Below are positions 21,276 through 33,700 of a DNA stretch of 64,000 nt, one piece after another; the first letter of the stretch is position 1, and every line of letters starts with the position of its first letter. A program made the position numbers and the translations under genes. Under the pieces are notes generated by a model. The model saw nothing but the letters and a program-made list of their open reading frames with translations. It was not told the DNA's origin and searched no databases. Origin of the DNA: Ehretia macrophylla (lineage: Eukaryota; Streptophyta; Magnoliopsida; Boraginales; Ehretiaceae); contig CM075778.1 of assembly GCA_037974665.1 (NCBI GenBank), positions 28,028,001 to 28,092,000 on the forward strand, given 5' to 3'.

Positions 21276-21590
21276 CGGGGAAAGGGGGGAAGAGAGGGGA
21301 GGTGGGGTGGGGTGGGGTGGGTGCGTGAGGCAGTGAAGAGGGAGGGAGGGGGAGAGATGGGAGGTAGAGGGGGTGCCTTCATCGGCGGCGGGTAAGAGGA
21401 AGGGGGGGGAGGGGGGAGAGAGAGGGGACGGGGTTCCTTCGTCGACGGCGTGTGAGAGGGGAACTGGGGAGGGGGGCGGGGGAAGAGAAGGGAGGTAGGG
21501 GTGGGGTGGGCTGTAGAGAGAAGAAGCGCGGGGGGAGGGGCGGGCGGTGGGTGGCGGGTGAAGGGGAAAATGGGGAGGGTAGTGGGTTTT
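21276..21590 (+). other. G-rich, G-quadruplex-prone tract
   Basis: Strong purine/G bias on the plus strand in an otherwise AT-rich region. The stretch near 21300-21322 has four consecutive G-runs separated by single T bases (GGGGTGGGGTGGGGTGGG), an ideal intramolecular quadruplex motif. The Gly/Glu/Arg-rich frame across it (21452-21664) is compositional and not accepted as a gene. Confidence 0.8.
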
Positions 21591-21599
21591 TATATGTAG

Positions 21600-22030
21600 G
21601 GTTTAATTTTTTTTTTTTAATGTTTGGGATTAATTATTTTTTTAAAATATCTTTTGTTTTTTAAGTGGTTGGGATTAATTTTTTTTTAAAAATTATTTGT
21701 TTTTAATTTTTTTTTAATCCTTTGTTTTTAATTTGTTTTTTAAATGGTTGAGATTAATTTTTTTTTTTAAAATCGTTTGTTTTTAATTTTTTTTTATTCC
21801 TTTGTTTTTATTTTTTTTTAAATGGTTGGGATTAATTTTTTTTAATTGTTTGTTTTTAATTTTTTTTAAATGGTTGGGATTATTTTTTTTTTTAAATCGT
21901 TTGTTTTTAATTTTTTTTTAATCCTTTGTTTTTAATTTGTTTTTAAAATGGTTGAGATTAATTTTTTTTTTAAATCCTTTGTTTTTACAATTTTTTTTTA
22001 AATCCTTTGTTTTTAAATTTTTTTTAAAAT
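21600..22030. repeat. T-rich tandem repeats
   Basis: Degenerate units of roughly 60-80 bp repeat the phrases GGTTGGGATTAATTTTTTT and CGTTTGTTTTTAATTTTTTT, with ATCCTTTGTTTTTAAT between them. At least five units follow directly after the G-rich tract. Confidence 0.8.
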
Positions 22031-22299
22031 TTCATAATATGGGTCAAATTTAATAAAATTAATTTGGATTCAACTTGTACACTTGGTAAATTTAAGTTTT
22101 AGTGGTAATTTATTGTTTAAATAATTTATTTATTTTTCTTACTTTTGGTAACAATCATATTTTCTTTTTTGAAAGGTATGGAATATACCGATGGCACTTC
22201 GAGGGGTTGCAATTTCACTGTTCAAGAAGATATTGCTTTATGTTGACCCTTCATCGCAATTAGTGAAGATCCTATTATCGGGCGAGACCAAACAATAAC

Positions 22300-22662
22300 A
22301 ACAATGTGGAACAAAATAAATTTAACACAATATAGAGCCCCAATTGTCAAAATTAAAATTTTTTTTGGTCCAAATGTTCGTAAAAAAAAGTTACAATTAT
22401 GACGATAATAATTTATCCCAAAAAAATTAACACATGATAAAAAATAACATATATTCAAATTAGTTTGTAAAATTAAATTTAACACAATATAGAGCCCCAA
22501 TTTTATAGAGCCCCTCATTGGGGATGAATTTTTTTTAGAGCCCTTCATTGGGAATGAATTTTTTTTAGAGCCCCTAACAAACACTTGGGGCTCTATATGG
22601 GGCTCTAAATTGCTAAGGGGCTCTAAATTAAATTTTAGAGCCCTCATTGAGGATGGCCTTAG
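22300..22662. repeat. GAGCCCC-motif cluster, probable MITE remnant
   Basis: ATAGAGCCCC or its complement GGGGCTCTA occurs at least eight times, in direct and inverted orientation, and the cluster ends with CATTGAGGATGGCCTTA. The phrase CACAATATAGAGCCCCAATT occurs twice. The 20768-20880 segment shares the motif. The left terminal inverted repeat was not found, so element limits are unclear. Confidence 0.5.
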
Positions 22663-22859
22663 TTACCTTCAAACTTTTGTCCTTCATTTTGGGGGGTAAT
22701 TTTGCTTAACATTCCTCGCATTTTTATTTTTTATTTTTTTATAAGTGTCATTCGAATTCCATCATTATTAAAATATGAGGATTATACCCCTTCCCTTAGT
22801 GATTTGCTAATTTTTCCATTAAAAATTTGACAAAAGAAGATTTTGGCCTTATAGTATTA
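22663..22859. other. Short spacer
   Basis: AT-rich, nothing recognised. It ends with the TTA that duplicates at 23829-23831. Confidence 0.4.
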
Positions 22860-23828
22860 AATGGCGATTGGTATCTTAGAATGGTTTTTGACAGGAATGG
22901 AATGACCCCAAGCATGTAATGAACTTGGAAAAAGATATGTCATTCTTGTATGCTCTAAAAATAAGGATAGAATGAATATATTGATTCTAAATCCATGTTT
23001 GGTAGTCACTATAACATAGTAGTAATGAAAATAACTTATATAAAATGACAAAAATACATTTTTATTGCTCTAAATATACTGTTGTCTTAAGAATAAATAT
23101 AAGCATCATATTAACAATAATGGTTAGTCTGAGGCATATTATTATTATTATTATTATTAGTCTTATTATTGTTGTTGTTATATTTATTTTTGTTATTATT
23201 ATTATATAATTGTTTTATTAAATTTAAATTATTTATTATTATTATATTTTATATGTGTATTTATATAACATTTATTATATTATAATATTATTATATTTAT
23301 TCATTATTTTATATATAATTTATAATATTTATTATTACTCATATTGGTTATTATTATTTATTATCTTATTCATATTATTATATTCATTATTATTACTATT
23401 TTGTATTATTTTTTTTAGATTATATATTATATATATATTTTATATTTTATTTATATTTATTATATTTACCTCATTTATATATTATTACATTGTAGTATTA
23501 TATATTTTTTATTCTTCTTCTATTATTATTATTATTATATTATTATTATTATTATTATTATTTATTATATATTTTTATTAATAATAAAGTTATTTGTATA
23601 GTGTATAATATGTGTTTTTAAGGGTATTTTAGTCACTTGGATAATAAGTTTATTCCAAATATTTGGCCAAAAAAAATATATTCAATGTGCTTTGTCAGGA
23701 ATGGGAATAATTCCCGTGTTGTAGGAATGAAATTATCGAGAGAATGAGATTCCCAAACTCATTTTTTTATACCAAGCTTGGGAATTAGAATAAAATTAAG
23801 AATATAATTCCCACATACCAATCGAACA
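22860..23828. mobile_element. Harbinger-type MITE with AT-rich core
   Basis: The ends share an inverted CGATTGGTAT (AATGGCGATTGGTAT at the left, ATACCAATCG at the right), and TTA flanks both sides as a 3-bp target duplication, as in PIF/Harbinger MITEs. Between the ends are GGAATGGGAATAATTCCC-type sub-terminal sequences and a long ATT-rich core. There is no transposase. The core frame at 23255-23581 is low-complexity Ile/Tyr/Leu and not a gene. Confidence 0.65.
23120..23590. repeat. (ATT)n-rich microsatellite core
   Basis: Imperfect ATT/TTA and TAT repeats dominate about 470 bp inside the MITE. Confidence 0.85.
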
Positions 23829-23831
23829 TTA

Positions 23832-24345
23832 GAGAATCAGTTAAACCAAATCCAAATGTTAATCCTAGAATATCAAATGTAAAGCATTTGATATCCAATC
23901 TTCAATATGCTTCTTCACCAGTTTCTTTCTATGTTATCTCCTAGAATAAAGTTGGCAGCAACATCATCAGCGCGGTGGTTTTGGGGTGTCGGTAACCCAT
24001 TCATTGGGTGGTGGGACGAACGTTAACATTGCAGTGAAAAGGATAGAAGCTGGAACATTTAGCAACAAAGCTAGGACAAAATCCAGTCTGAAATTGTTGC
24101 TTCTCTGACTATGGATTAGATCTTTTTTTTTTTAAATGTCAAATATTTTACTCAAGAATGGCTCCTTTTCTAAGAGAAATAGATCGATAGATGTTTATGT
24201 ACAACCAGCACGAATCCTAAGAAACTATCTCGCGTGATTAGAGAGCTTCGCAATTCAAGCAGCAATTTTTGCACTTCTACGTTCCCCAAATATTAATTAT
24301 TGATTCTGTTCATATTTTTATTCTTCAAAAAATATAACCGTATTC
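23832..24345. other. AT-rich spacer
   Basis: No coding region or repeat ends recognised. Confidence 0.4.
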
Positions 24346-24710
24346 GGAGGCGGAGCTAAGAATTTTTGTCAGTGGGAGCTAAAATTCATAATTTTTAAAT
24401 TATACGAGTAACTTTTTTTTTTTTTTCATTAGGGGCTAATTAATTTTTTTAACTAAAAATAGATAGATATCTAATTTTTTTTCAAAAAATACATAGAAAT
24501 TTTAACATTTTTATGAGCCAGTGGGGGCTAAAATCTATAATTTTTAAACTATATGGGTACTTTTATTTTTTCAGTGGGGGCTAATTAATTTTTTTTAACT
24601 AAAAATACATAAATATCTAATTTTTTTTAAAAAATACATAGAAATTTTAACTTTTTTATGGGTCAGTGGAGGCTACAGCCCCCACTGGCCCATATGTGCC
24701 TTCGCCAGTG
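24346..24710 (+). mobile_element. Non-autonomous hAT-like MITE, copy 1
   Basis: Starts CGGAGGCGGAGC and ends CTTCGCCAGTG, inverted-repeat-like ends of the CAGNGGCGGAG class seen in hAT elements. The interior repeats a unit of about 170 bp holding CAGTGGGGGCTAA and ACTAAAAATACATA. An ACCGTATT occurs just left of the element and 2 nt beyond its right end, near the expected 8-bp duplication. A related copy in the opposite orientation lies at 51653-52097. Confidence 0.6.
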
Positions 24711-24790
24711 AAACCGTATTAAAGGTGGAACAACAGAGCCTCCATTGACCCATATGTGCCTCCGCCAGTGAGACCGTATTAAAGGTGGAA
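24711..24790. repeat. Tandem copies of the MITE end plus flank
   Basis: CCATATGTGCC, CGCCAGTG, ACCGTATTAAAGGTGGAACA and ACAG are repeated in tandem (period about 60 bp), so one hAT end and its flank exist twice. Confidence 0.7.
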
Positions 24791-24876
24791 CAACAGAATT
24801 AGACAAAGCCAGCCATCATATAATTGTCTGTGAACGTTTCTGACATGCTAACCACGGGACTTGAATCCTCTCATAC

Positions 24877-25348
24877 TGTTAATGACTACTTTATTCTACT
24901 TTATCATCATTGATTCTGATTGATGTACATCTTAGATATGAGTCCTTAGCTGTATGCTTTGTATCTTCTGATTCTTGTAACTTTAGCGTGTAGGACTCTT
25001 GATATTTACCTAGCTATTGTTGTCACTTACTGTATAAATACTTGATATTTACCACAGCATGACTCTGCTAAATCCCTTTCAGAGGACTCTTTCCTTCTAC
25101 AATCCTTAGCTCGTAAATCAATGTTACGTGCTCAACTTCGTTCCACAAAAAAAGGCATGCAATTGGCTGCTGAATATCTTCAAATACTTCATGCATTTTC
25201 CTCCCCCTTAACATCCATGGGTGACCCACTTTTCGACTCCGATCTCGTCTTAGCCACTCTTGATGGCCTCCCTCGTGAGTATCGGTCCTTTGTTACCTCG
25301 GTGGAAAACATGTCTACACCACCAACGTTCAGTGAGTTACATGCTAAA
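24877..25348 (+). pseudogene. gag: Copia A, left remnant: possible LTR piece and gag fragment
   Basis: A TGTTAATG start at 24877 and a TATA-like GTATAAATA at 25032-25040 suggest a truncated 5' LTR. From about 25057 a copia gag (UBN2-like) frame runs with LRAQLRSTKKGMQLAAEYLQ, DLVLATLDGLPREYRSF and FSELHAK, and is cut at 25348 by element B. The N-terminal part of gag and the PBS are missing, so LTR and gag seem joined by a deletion. The rest of A continues at 50549 on the same strand. Function: capsid protein of a dead retrotransposon. Confidence 0.72.
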
Positions 25349-25801
25349 TGTTGGCGTAGCAGAAGAGAGAAGTGATAAAAAGGATAAGATGCAGAGCAAA
25401 AACAAAGGAAAAAAATACTCAAATATGAGATAACTACTACAGTAATTTGATGTTAGATTTGTACTGATATGAAGATTTATATAGGTGTTTTAAGGCTGTT
25501 TATAGTAGTAGTAGCACAAGCTTGATAATATTGCATTAAGAATAGAGAATGTTATATTGGATTGCAGTAAATTCTTTTCTTTCACAGAACATTACAACAT
25601 CAGTTCCTTTTATAGATGCATTTTATGCTCTAGAATAATCTGCAATGGAATGTTTACAAGATGCATTAATGAAGTAGGTAGAGCTAACTAGTTGTTGCAA
25701 ACTTAATACTTTCTTAGATTTCTATAGACACAACTCGTGTTTTTTTGTTTTTTTGTTTTGTAACACTACTCATGTTGAAAATTGCAAATTATCTTCCAAT
25801 A
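25349..25801 (-). repeat. 3' LTR of copia B
   Basis: Closely matches 50137-50548 but carries an extra T-rich insert of about 35 bp (about 25740-25770). A short purine tract (minus-strand AAGAAGGGT) abuts it at 25802. Confidence 0.9.
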
Positions 25802-28401
25802 ACCCTTCTTAATTTGTAATGTTCAACTGATCTTTGAATGTAATTGGTTTTGTGAGCATATCTGCTGGCTGATCATTAATGTCGATGAACTCCATGCAAA
25901 TTTCATTTTTGCTAACCAAATCACGGATGAAATGGTGGCGAAGCTCGATGTGTTTTGAGTGACCATGAAAGACGGGGTTTTTTGTCATTGCAATTGCGGA
26001 CATGTTGTCACAAAGAATTGTTGTCGGCTCTTGTTGTCCTAGTTGCAAATCTTTTAGAATCCTTCTCAACCAAACTAATTCACCGCGGCATCCATAGCGA
26101 CGATATACTCGGCTTTAGCTGAGGACAAAGCTACAGACTTTTGGTTTCGCGAACACCATGAGATTACATTTGAACCAAGGCAGAAAATATAACCTGATGT
26201 GCTCTTTCTATCATCAAGTGAGCCTGCCCAATCGCTATCAGTGAAGCCAACTAACTTGCATTCTTTTTCCTTCACATATTTGAGTCCAAACTTCTTTGTT
26301 CCTTGAAGGTATCAAAGAATGCGTTTTGCTGCCGTGAAATGTAACTTGCTTGGGTCATTCATAAACCTTGCAAGAACACTTACTGAATGTGTAATGTCAA
26401 GCCTTGTGTGTGATAGAGAAATTAAAGAACCAACAAGGCTTCTAAAGCTCTTTGCATCTACTTTCTCTTCACCATTTTCTTTTTGCAATTTTTCACTTGG
26501 GCTCATTGGTGTCGCTACTGCTTTGCAGTTTTGCATATGAAATTTCTTCAACAAATCATCAATATATTTTTCTTGGGATAGAAAAATTTCTCCTTTTCTT
26601 TGTTTAACTTGCATGCCCAAAAAATACTTCGTGAGTCCAAGGTCAGTCATTTCGAAATCCTTCATCATCTTTTTCTTAAAATCTTCCATCATCTCCACAT
26701 TTGAGCCAAAATAAATTAGATCATCAACATACAAACAAACAACAAGAAAACCAATACCTTCATTCTTGATGTATAAAGATGGTTCACTTTGGCTTCTCTT
26801 AAATCCATTTTGGCAAAAATATCCATCAATCTTGCTATTCCATGCACGCAGAGCTTGCTTTAGACCGTATAGCACCTTTCGGAGACGATAAACTTTATCT
26901 TCCTTTCCTTTTGCTTCGAATCCTTGAGGCTACTCCATATAGACTCCCTCTTGTATTTCTCCGTTAAGGAAGGTGGATTTTACGTCAAGCTAAAAAATAT
27001 TAAGTTCCATTTGGCATGCGATTGCAAGAGTTGTCCTTATTGTCTCGATTCGTGCCACAGGTGCAAATGTCTCCACAAAATCAGTTCCGAGCTGCTGCAA
27101 ATATCCCTTCGCAACCAATCGAGCTTTATACTTTTGTACCGATCCATCTTCTTTGTATTTGAACTTGAAGATCCATTTCAAACCAATGACTTCTTTGTCT
27201 TTCGGAAGGTCCACGAGCTCTCATGTTTTATTCTTTTCAATCATAGAAATTTCTTCTTTCATTGCCTCAATCCACAATTCTTCTTTTGCTGCATCTTCAA
27301 AACTTTGAGGCTCATAAGTGAAAAATGCAACATCACAAGATTCATATATATCTTGCAGCAAACGTACCTTTCAAGGCGGAGTTTCTGAATTTGAAATGTC
27401 ATTACTTGGCTCATTTGAAATGGGTAATGTTGGAGCTGAACTTCGGCATGAGCTTTCTTGACATGGGCTTGAATCGGATGATGTTGGAGCTGGACTTGGG
27501 CATGAACTTTTTTGACTTGAGCTTGATTCATTGTTGCATTGTATTTTGAATGGCTCCACAAAATCATATGCTCCAAGTACTTCAGTAGAGCTATTATTTT
27601 TCGATTTCCATACAGCCATCTCGTCGAATACATTGTCTCTTGAGATCACAAGTTGATTGGTTTCTGGATTTAATAAGCGATATCCTTTCGATTCATCGCT
27701 ATATCAAACAAACACAAATTTTTCTCCTTTGCTATCAAACTTTTCTCTTTTTTGTGACTGATTTAGAGCATAAGCCGCACATCCAAATATCTTCAAATGA
27801 TTAACCAATGGCAAGCTTCGAATGGAGTTTTATTTGGAACAACTTTCGTTGGAGAGCGATTGAGGATGTAGACCTCTGTATTCACAGCTTCAGCCCAAAG
27901 GTTGTTTGACACTCCTTTTCCCGTTAGCATGCTCTGTGCCATCTCTGCAATGGTTTGATTTTTTCGTTTAGCCACACCGTTTTGTTGTGGGCTACTACGA
28001 ACAGTGAGTTGCCTTTGGATTCCTTCCTTTTCGCAATAATCCAAGAATGAAGTGTAAATGAATGCTCCTCCGTGATCCGTTCGAAGCGTTTTCAATTGGT
28101 GTCCACTTTGTCGCTCTACAAAAGCTTTAAACTGGAGGAAGACTGAAAATGCTTCTGACTTTTCACTTAAAAAATAAATCCACATCATTCTTGTGAAGTC
28201 ATCAACAAAAAGAAGGAAATATCTTTTGCTGTTAAGTGAAGGAGTCCTAGTTGGACCAAATATATCAGCATGTACTAGTTCCAAAGGAGCTTTAGCGTGC
28301 CATGAAGTTTTAGGAAATGGAAACCTATGCATTTTCCCATAGATACAGCCTTCACATATTCTTTATTCTCTTGCAATAGTAGGAAGACTGACTACCATGT
28401 T
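25802..28401 (-). pseudogene. pol: Copia B pol: integrase, RT and RNase H, broken
   Basis: Reading right to left: the integrase block 28332-27793 has D in ADIFGP and D in RTDHGGAF, but the third catalytic residue is changed, because QQNGVAKRKN has Lys where the family has Glu. A Ser/Pro-rich linker follows (about 27650-27370). RT is in two pieces, 27214-26990 ([17 protein letters not shown]) and 26875-26312 (LYGLKQ, LYVDDLIYFG). RNase H lies in 26275-25809 (FTDSDWAGSLDDRKSTSGY, then ADMLTKPI). Stops and frameshifts separate the pieces, so no polyprotein can be made. At 28401 the pre-integrase domain is cut by element C and resumes at 46183. Confidence 0.92.
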
Positions 28402-29208
28402 TGTCATGACCCCATTTTCTTTAATTACTAAATTGGTCTCTGATACCACAATAATGACAGGGAGCTAAAATTTAAACTTATGAAATCTCAAGCGATCTGG
28501 GGTCGTGATGTCACGAGCTTAAAAGGATCACTCCTCCTAAGACCACTAAGGCACGAAACAATAGACCGAGCACTACTACCATAAATCAAAACATCAACTA
28601 CGTATTATACCAATTCTAATAACAACATTATACAAACTTCATCACTAAAAGATAATATTACGACCACCAACACAAATTTACAAGACCCGGATTCATTAAG
28701 TTACTTCACATAGGTTTAACTACCACAACTAGACCTCGAAAGAGTAATGTATCAAGTTAGTTACATAGTTAAGTGTCCACAAGATTAATACATTACATTA
28801 AGTAAATCACATGTCTAGCTCATTCTATTACAACAAAAGGTTAACCAACACGAGCAACTATTCACAAGCTCCAGCCCTGGACAACCTGCAATGGTAGAAA
28901 AGAGGGCTGAGCTAGTCCTGCGTATAGCTCAGTGAGAATGGAAAATGAAGGATTTTTGCAAGGTTTTTATCTTTTCGCAAACTTCTTTCTAAATCCTTGC
29001 TATGCATATACAACAAAAATAGCAAGAATAACATGGATGACAAGTATACAAGGACAAATTAAGCAACATATTAATCAAGCATTTCTAATCTCCAAGGGTT
29101 GTACCAAACGAGAGTAGATATCACATAATAAAAGGATATAATATAACGAACTTTGTTGGAGATGGCCAGTCTCGAGCTTTCTTTATCAACTCAACTTCAA
29201 CACAGCAA

Positions 29209-29540
29209 CTAAATAGATAGGGCACTCCAGAGGCAACCCAAAACCACGGTAGTTGAGACTTATACCTAACGGCCCGATGCTGCCCAGGGGAATTAGAACT
29301 TCTACCGTGGGGTTTACAAGGCTGCATGAATTATTTAGCAATCGAACAAATACGTCCCAACTCTCCGAGGTAACACAGCAACTAAATAGATAGGGCACTC
29401 CGGAGGCAACCCAAAACCATGGTAGCCGAGACTTATACCTAACGGCCTGATGCCGCCCAGGGGAATCGGAACTTCTACCATGGGGTTTACAAGGTTGCAT
29501 GAATTATTTAGCAATCGAACAAATACGTCCCAACTCTCAG
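29209..29540. repeat. 166-bp tandem duplication in the C LTR
   Basis: Two adjacent units begin with CAGCAACTAAATAGATAGGG and end with CGTCCCAACTCTC. The other LTR also has two units (from 34621/44579 and from about 44742), so the duplication predates insertion. Frames on the minus strand here repeat the same residues and are not genes. Confidence 0.88.
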
Positions 29541-29805
29541 AGGAAACACACCAAGAAAAAGTGGGCACTAATCAATCAAGGACATATTTGGAGGACAACA
29601 AAGTAGGTTGTCTCCGTCACAAAAGTAATATCATTTCATAATCAATGACACGTGGTGCACTTAGAAATGACAAGTTGAGGAGGTATGAAATACAACTTTA
29701 ACTTATTTTCATAATATAAACCCTTATCCAAGCGTTAGGCATCATACGACCACATAAATCCAATCAAATCAAGCAAATATTTCGGAAAAGAGACTTCCCG
29801 ATCGA

Positions 29806-29998
29806 TCAGAGAAACTTCCTGATCGATCGGGTGGCATGGAAATAAAATCAGTGTTCTGTCCCATCGATCGGCCAAAGTGGCTGATCGATCGGGTACCCTA
29901 TCCGATCAATCGGGAAAAGTAGCTGATCGATCGGACAGAAGGCATGTTTGGCACGAACCATGCTCGATCGATTGGACCTCATTCCTGATCGATCGGGA
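29806..29998. repeat. GATCGATC palindrome array in the C LTR
   Basis: About eight copies of a motif close to CCGATCGATCGG within 190 bp. The homologous stretch of the other LTR (about 45160-45365) keeps the spacing but many copies are altered, mostly by C-to-T or G-to-A changes. Confidence 0.85.
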
Positions 29999-30782
29999 GC
30001 TACACAAAAACGAGAATTTTCACACTTTTTGCTCTTCAACTTGGCATCTTTCCTCCAACCTCCAACTAATCTCATAGCATACTCAAGATAGTTTAGCAAG
30101 CACAAATATGAGTTCAAATACCTACCACAACATCCTTACATCAACCATCCACTCAAAACTCCCAAGAATTAATAATGACTCAAAGTCTCATATTCAAATG
30201 TGCATAATAAGCATAATACCTACTAGATCATTCTTAATACATGCTTAGAGCTCATATAACACCATATGCAACTTTAGAAAAGTTTGAAGAAATATCCCTC
30301 ACCTTATCCAAGTGGTCAAATGCAAGAACAAGGCTAGAAAAACTTGAAGATGACTTGAAATACTTTCCCTCTTCCTTCTCATTCTCTTTTCTCTCTTCTT
30401 TTTCTCATTTCTAAGGTAAAAAATCTGAGTGTGTGTGTAGTGTGTGTGTGTGTTGTGTTTTTGTGTGTGTATGTGGTGTAATGTGTGTGTTTTGTTAGAT
30501 TTGTTAGGTGATATATTTTAATTTTAGGCCCAAGGACCAATTTACCCTTTTAACTAAATGGAATCCACTAGTTTGCCATTATGTCCAATTCTAACTAATT
30601 TGGTTAGCTATTGTAGTGTAGTAAATTCTAATTATCACCTATGACATCTAAATCACATAAATGCATGTTAAACGAGTCATGAGTACGTAAAATGATGTAA
30701 ATGAATATTAAATAATGAAAAAATACATAAAAATACTATAAAATGCATATGGCTCTATGCTGGCTCGATACGGGGTCTCACA

Positions 30783-33700
30783 TCATCCCCTCCTTAATAG
30801 AATTACGCCCTCGCAATTCTTTCATTCAGGTTCTCTTTTGTCATTCACACAACTTCACTAAACCCTTCATCCATTAACAAAAGTCTCAAAGAATCACATT
30901 TCAGCTCAGTTTACCAAGTTCAACCCCATTCTACTAAGAATACAAATTTTATGGCTCACAGGAGATTTACAATGAACAATGATAAAAGAGACCGAAGGAA
31001 AACCGATAATCATTTATTTAGGGAAGCCAAGTGGATTTAGGGAATTCGATAGATTTAGTGAAAGATATCAATAACCAACATAAGGGGACAATAATTCGAA
31101 AAGTGGAATGAAATAAGAAATCTTAAAATAAATGATTCAATGACATGTATAATACATACATATCATGGATTAAAAATATCAAGAATGAACGTAAAGTCCG
31201 CAAATCCGAGTAACATAATTTCAAAGAAAATCAATCGATGAATTCAATGTATTAATAGATTTGGAATAGAAGTATGATATGTTGAGAAGGTTCAATTCGC
31301 TTGTATAAATGATGGTCAAGAGATGTACGTATCAATGGTTGTGGGATCCTCAGCAATTGTCCCATGGAATTAATGCCCACAAAAGGAATAACAATTGGCA
31401 AAGGAAGAAATGCTTTAGTGATTGAGTAAACAAGTCCAATAGATAAAAGTGAAGCGAGCATTAAAGGATACAATGTCATAAGTATGGAGTCTATTATTTC
31501 AATAGTCAATTTGTAAATGGAGAACAATTGATACATCCAGGGAATTCAAATTATTCTCAACGAACAACTAAGGAATTAAAGGAAACGATGAATGCCAAAG
31601 GGTTTATCAAATAAGTAAGGCAATGGTTTTAGCAGGAAGAAATATCCGGATAACGGTAGATGAAGCAAATATCAAATGAGGATAAGAATATTAGACTCAC
31701 ATACCTCAATCTCAGATTTCAGATATACGTTCTATATTCCTTAAACATAATTGTTACTACCATTAAGAATGGAATCGACAATTGAATCAACAAACTCGAC
31801 TGATCATTTCAAATACCCTCGAAGGTGGATTGATTAATTCCCTAAGGTTTTTACTCATCTTCAAGTTAACCTTTTAATTATGATTCAACCTCAAATAATA
31901 ATAATGAACATATAGTAGGAAACCATTTCAATTCTTAAAATACCTTAATTCTCTTCAATCAGCCTAACATTCTTAGTTCTCTTTAATCCTACTGAAAGGT
32001 CTCTTGAAACTAACAAATGACATGTAAGGCTCCTCGAGATACCATTTGGCACCAAGTAGCTTAAAATGTTTAACCTTGTCTTGCCATACATCTCAATCCG
32101 TATATGGGACAAGTAAGACACCTTATCCAACTAGCCTCAACTCCTTAGCATAATATAACTCCTCAATTTACCAGATATCTTCTGGATATCAATCCCTAAT
32201 TCAAATCAACACTTAAAGCTAGCATTGAATGTTTGGAATTCCATTCAAGTCTCATTCTATCGAGTCGTACCTGACGTCTATAGTTTAAGTCCTTAGTTGG
32301 TTCGGTCAAAATCTCTCTGTTGTATAACATTATTTCTTCGGTCACATAACCCTATTACACTACAAGATCTTGCAAGTCTTAATTGGTGGACTTAAATAAT
32401 CCATACGAACATCAAAAGTTTATTTATCGAATATCATCTCTTTCCAAATTCTTTCCTTTTTTTCTTGATCAACTATCTTCAAAGTTAACCTATTTTAATA
32501 TCTACCAAGCGGAGATTACTTGTATACCATTGTCCCATTTCTACAAGTCATCCTTTAATGAAAGGTTCAATTCTTACTCTAATATTATCTCCAAGGCACA
32601 ATTAAACAAGTAGGGGTTTACAATTCTAATTCATCAGTAACCTAGCTACTCAAGCCTACACACTTAAAATCCATGCACTTCGACAAGATAACAAGGATCA
32701 AGGTAGATTACACTTAACCCTCAAGACGTATAGCTCATCCTTAACCATATAACAGTAACTCAATTCTTATAGATTCACCAACATCCGATTACCTTTAAGA
32801 TTTTATACCTAATTATGGGTTTGAGATTTTATCATCCACTTAGTAGTATCAAGACCCGATGTCATGTATCATATTAATACAATCAAGTCCTAATTTTCGA
32901 CTATTAGATGGTGAGACTTACAATTCAAAAGGTAAACTTGACAACTACAATAACATGCTAGAGAACAAGAATCAATCAATGTAGCAAATGAACAAGGACC
33001 AAAGATTACAGATGAATCCTGGAAGTGTACAAAGCAGGAGGGCAAATTCGTTGCTTACGGTCAAAGATAACAAATTAAGCAAAGCAGTATTTAGAAGCTA
33101 TCAAGTCCAAGATTCAATAGATAAGGGATACTCAATAGCTGATATACAAAGCAAAAGAGTATCAAAGAATCATATCGAATTAACAATGGCTAACACGTCA
33201 ACAAATATGAATTAAGAGTGTCAACGAATGGTATACTAGGGGAGTCCAACTTACCTCATAGTTCTTCCACACCTCATGATCTTAAATCCATTGTAGCCCT
33301 GAATTATTTCCAAAATTCATCCCACATATACAATTATAACAAAGTTTAACTCTTAATCACATTACTATATAATCATAGAATCTCAACTGATTTACATCTG
33401 GTGTTAACTTCATAACCTATAAATGAATTCACCAGTGACTGCTAGAGATAGAATGACCCCAAGGTGTATCAACCTTCAAGCTCTCATTCAACATACATGG
33501 AGATCTAATCCTTTAGGAGTTAAGAGTTCATCCTAAGCATCATCTTCGTCTGACTTCATTGACCTTCAAGTCTATCCCTCAAACTTTTCATAATCCTTAG
33601 AGATTACCCATGGGTTAGGGCATGCATGCAGATCATGTAAAACAAAATACAAACGTTAATGCACATTGGTTACACATAAGGCACATTGAGCATATTTACA

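Larger units (their letters stand above)
28402..30782 (-). repeat. 3' LTR of element C
   Basis: 2,381 bp, plus-strand ends TGTCATGACCCC and GGGTCTCACA. It contains a 166-bp tandem duplication (29209-29540), a GATCGATC palindrome array (29806-29998), a (GT)n stretch (about 30430-30490) and a PBS-like motif near its end (28438-28451). Confidence 0.9.

Noticed and set aside
21452..21664. Gly/Glu/Arg-rich frame
   Set aside because: A compositional product of the G-rich tract, with no start context or domain.
23255..23581. 108-codon frame rich in Ile, Tyr and Leu
   Set aside because: It is low-complexity translation of the ATT-rich MITE core.
25189..25422. Antisense frames over retroelement genes (also 15893-16141, 26319-26540, 26924-27388, 37713-37972)
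   Set aside because: Shadows of the real gag or pol frames on the other strand, with no independent motifs.
29186..29568. Repeated minus-strand frames in the C LTR
   Set aside because: They read through the 166-bp tandem duplication and recur in the other LTR; they show no coding signature beyond the duplicated DNA.
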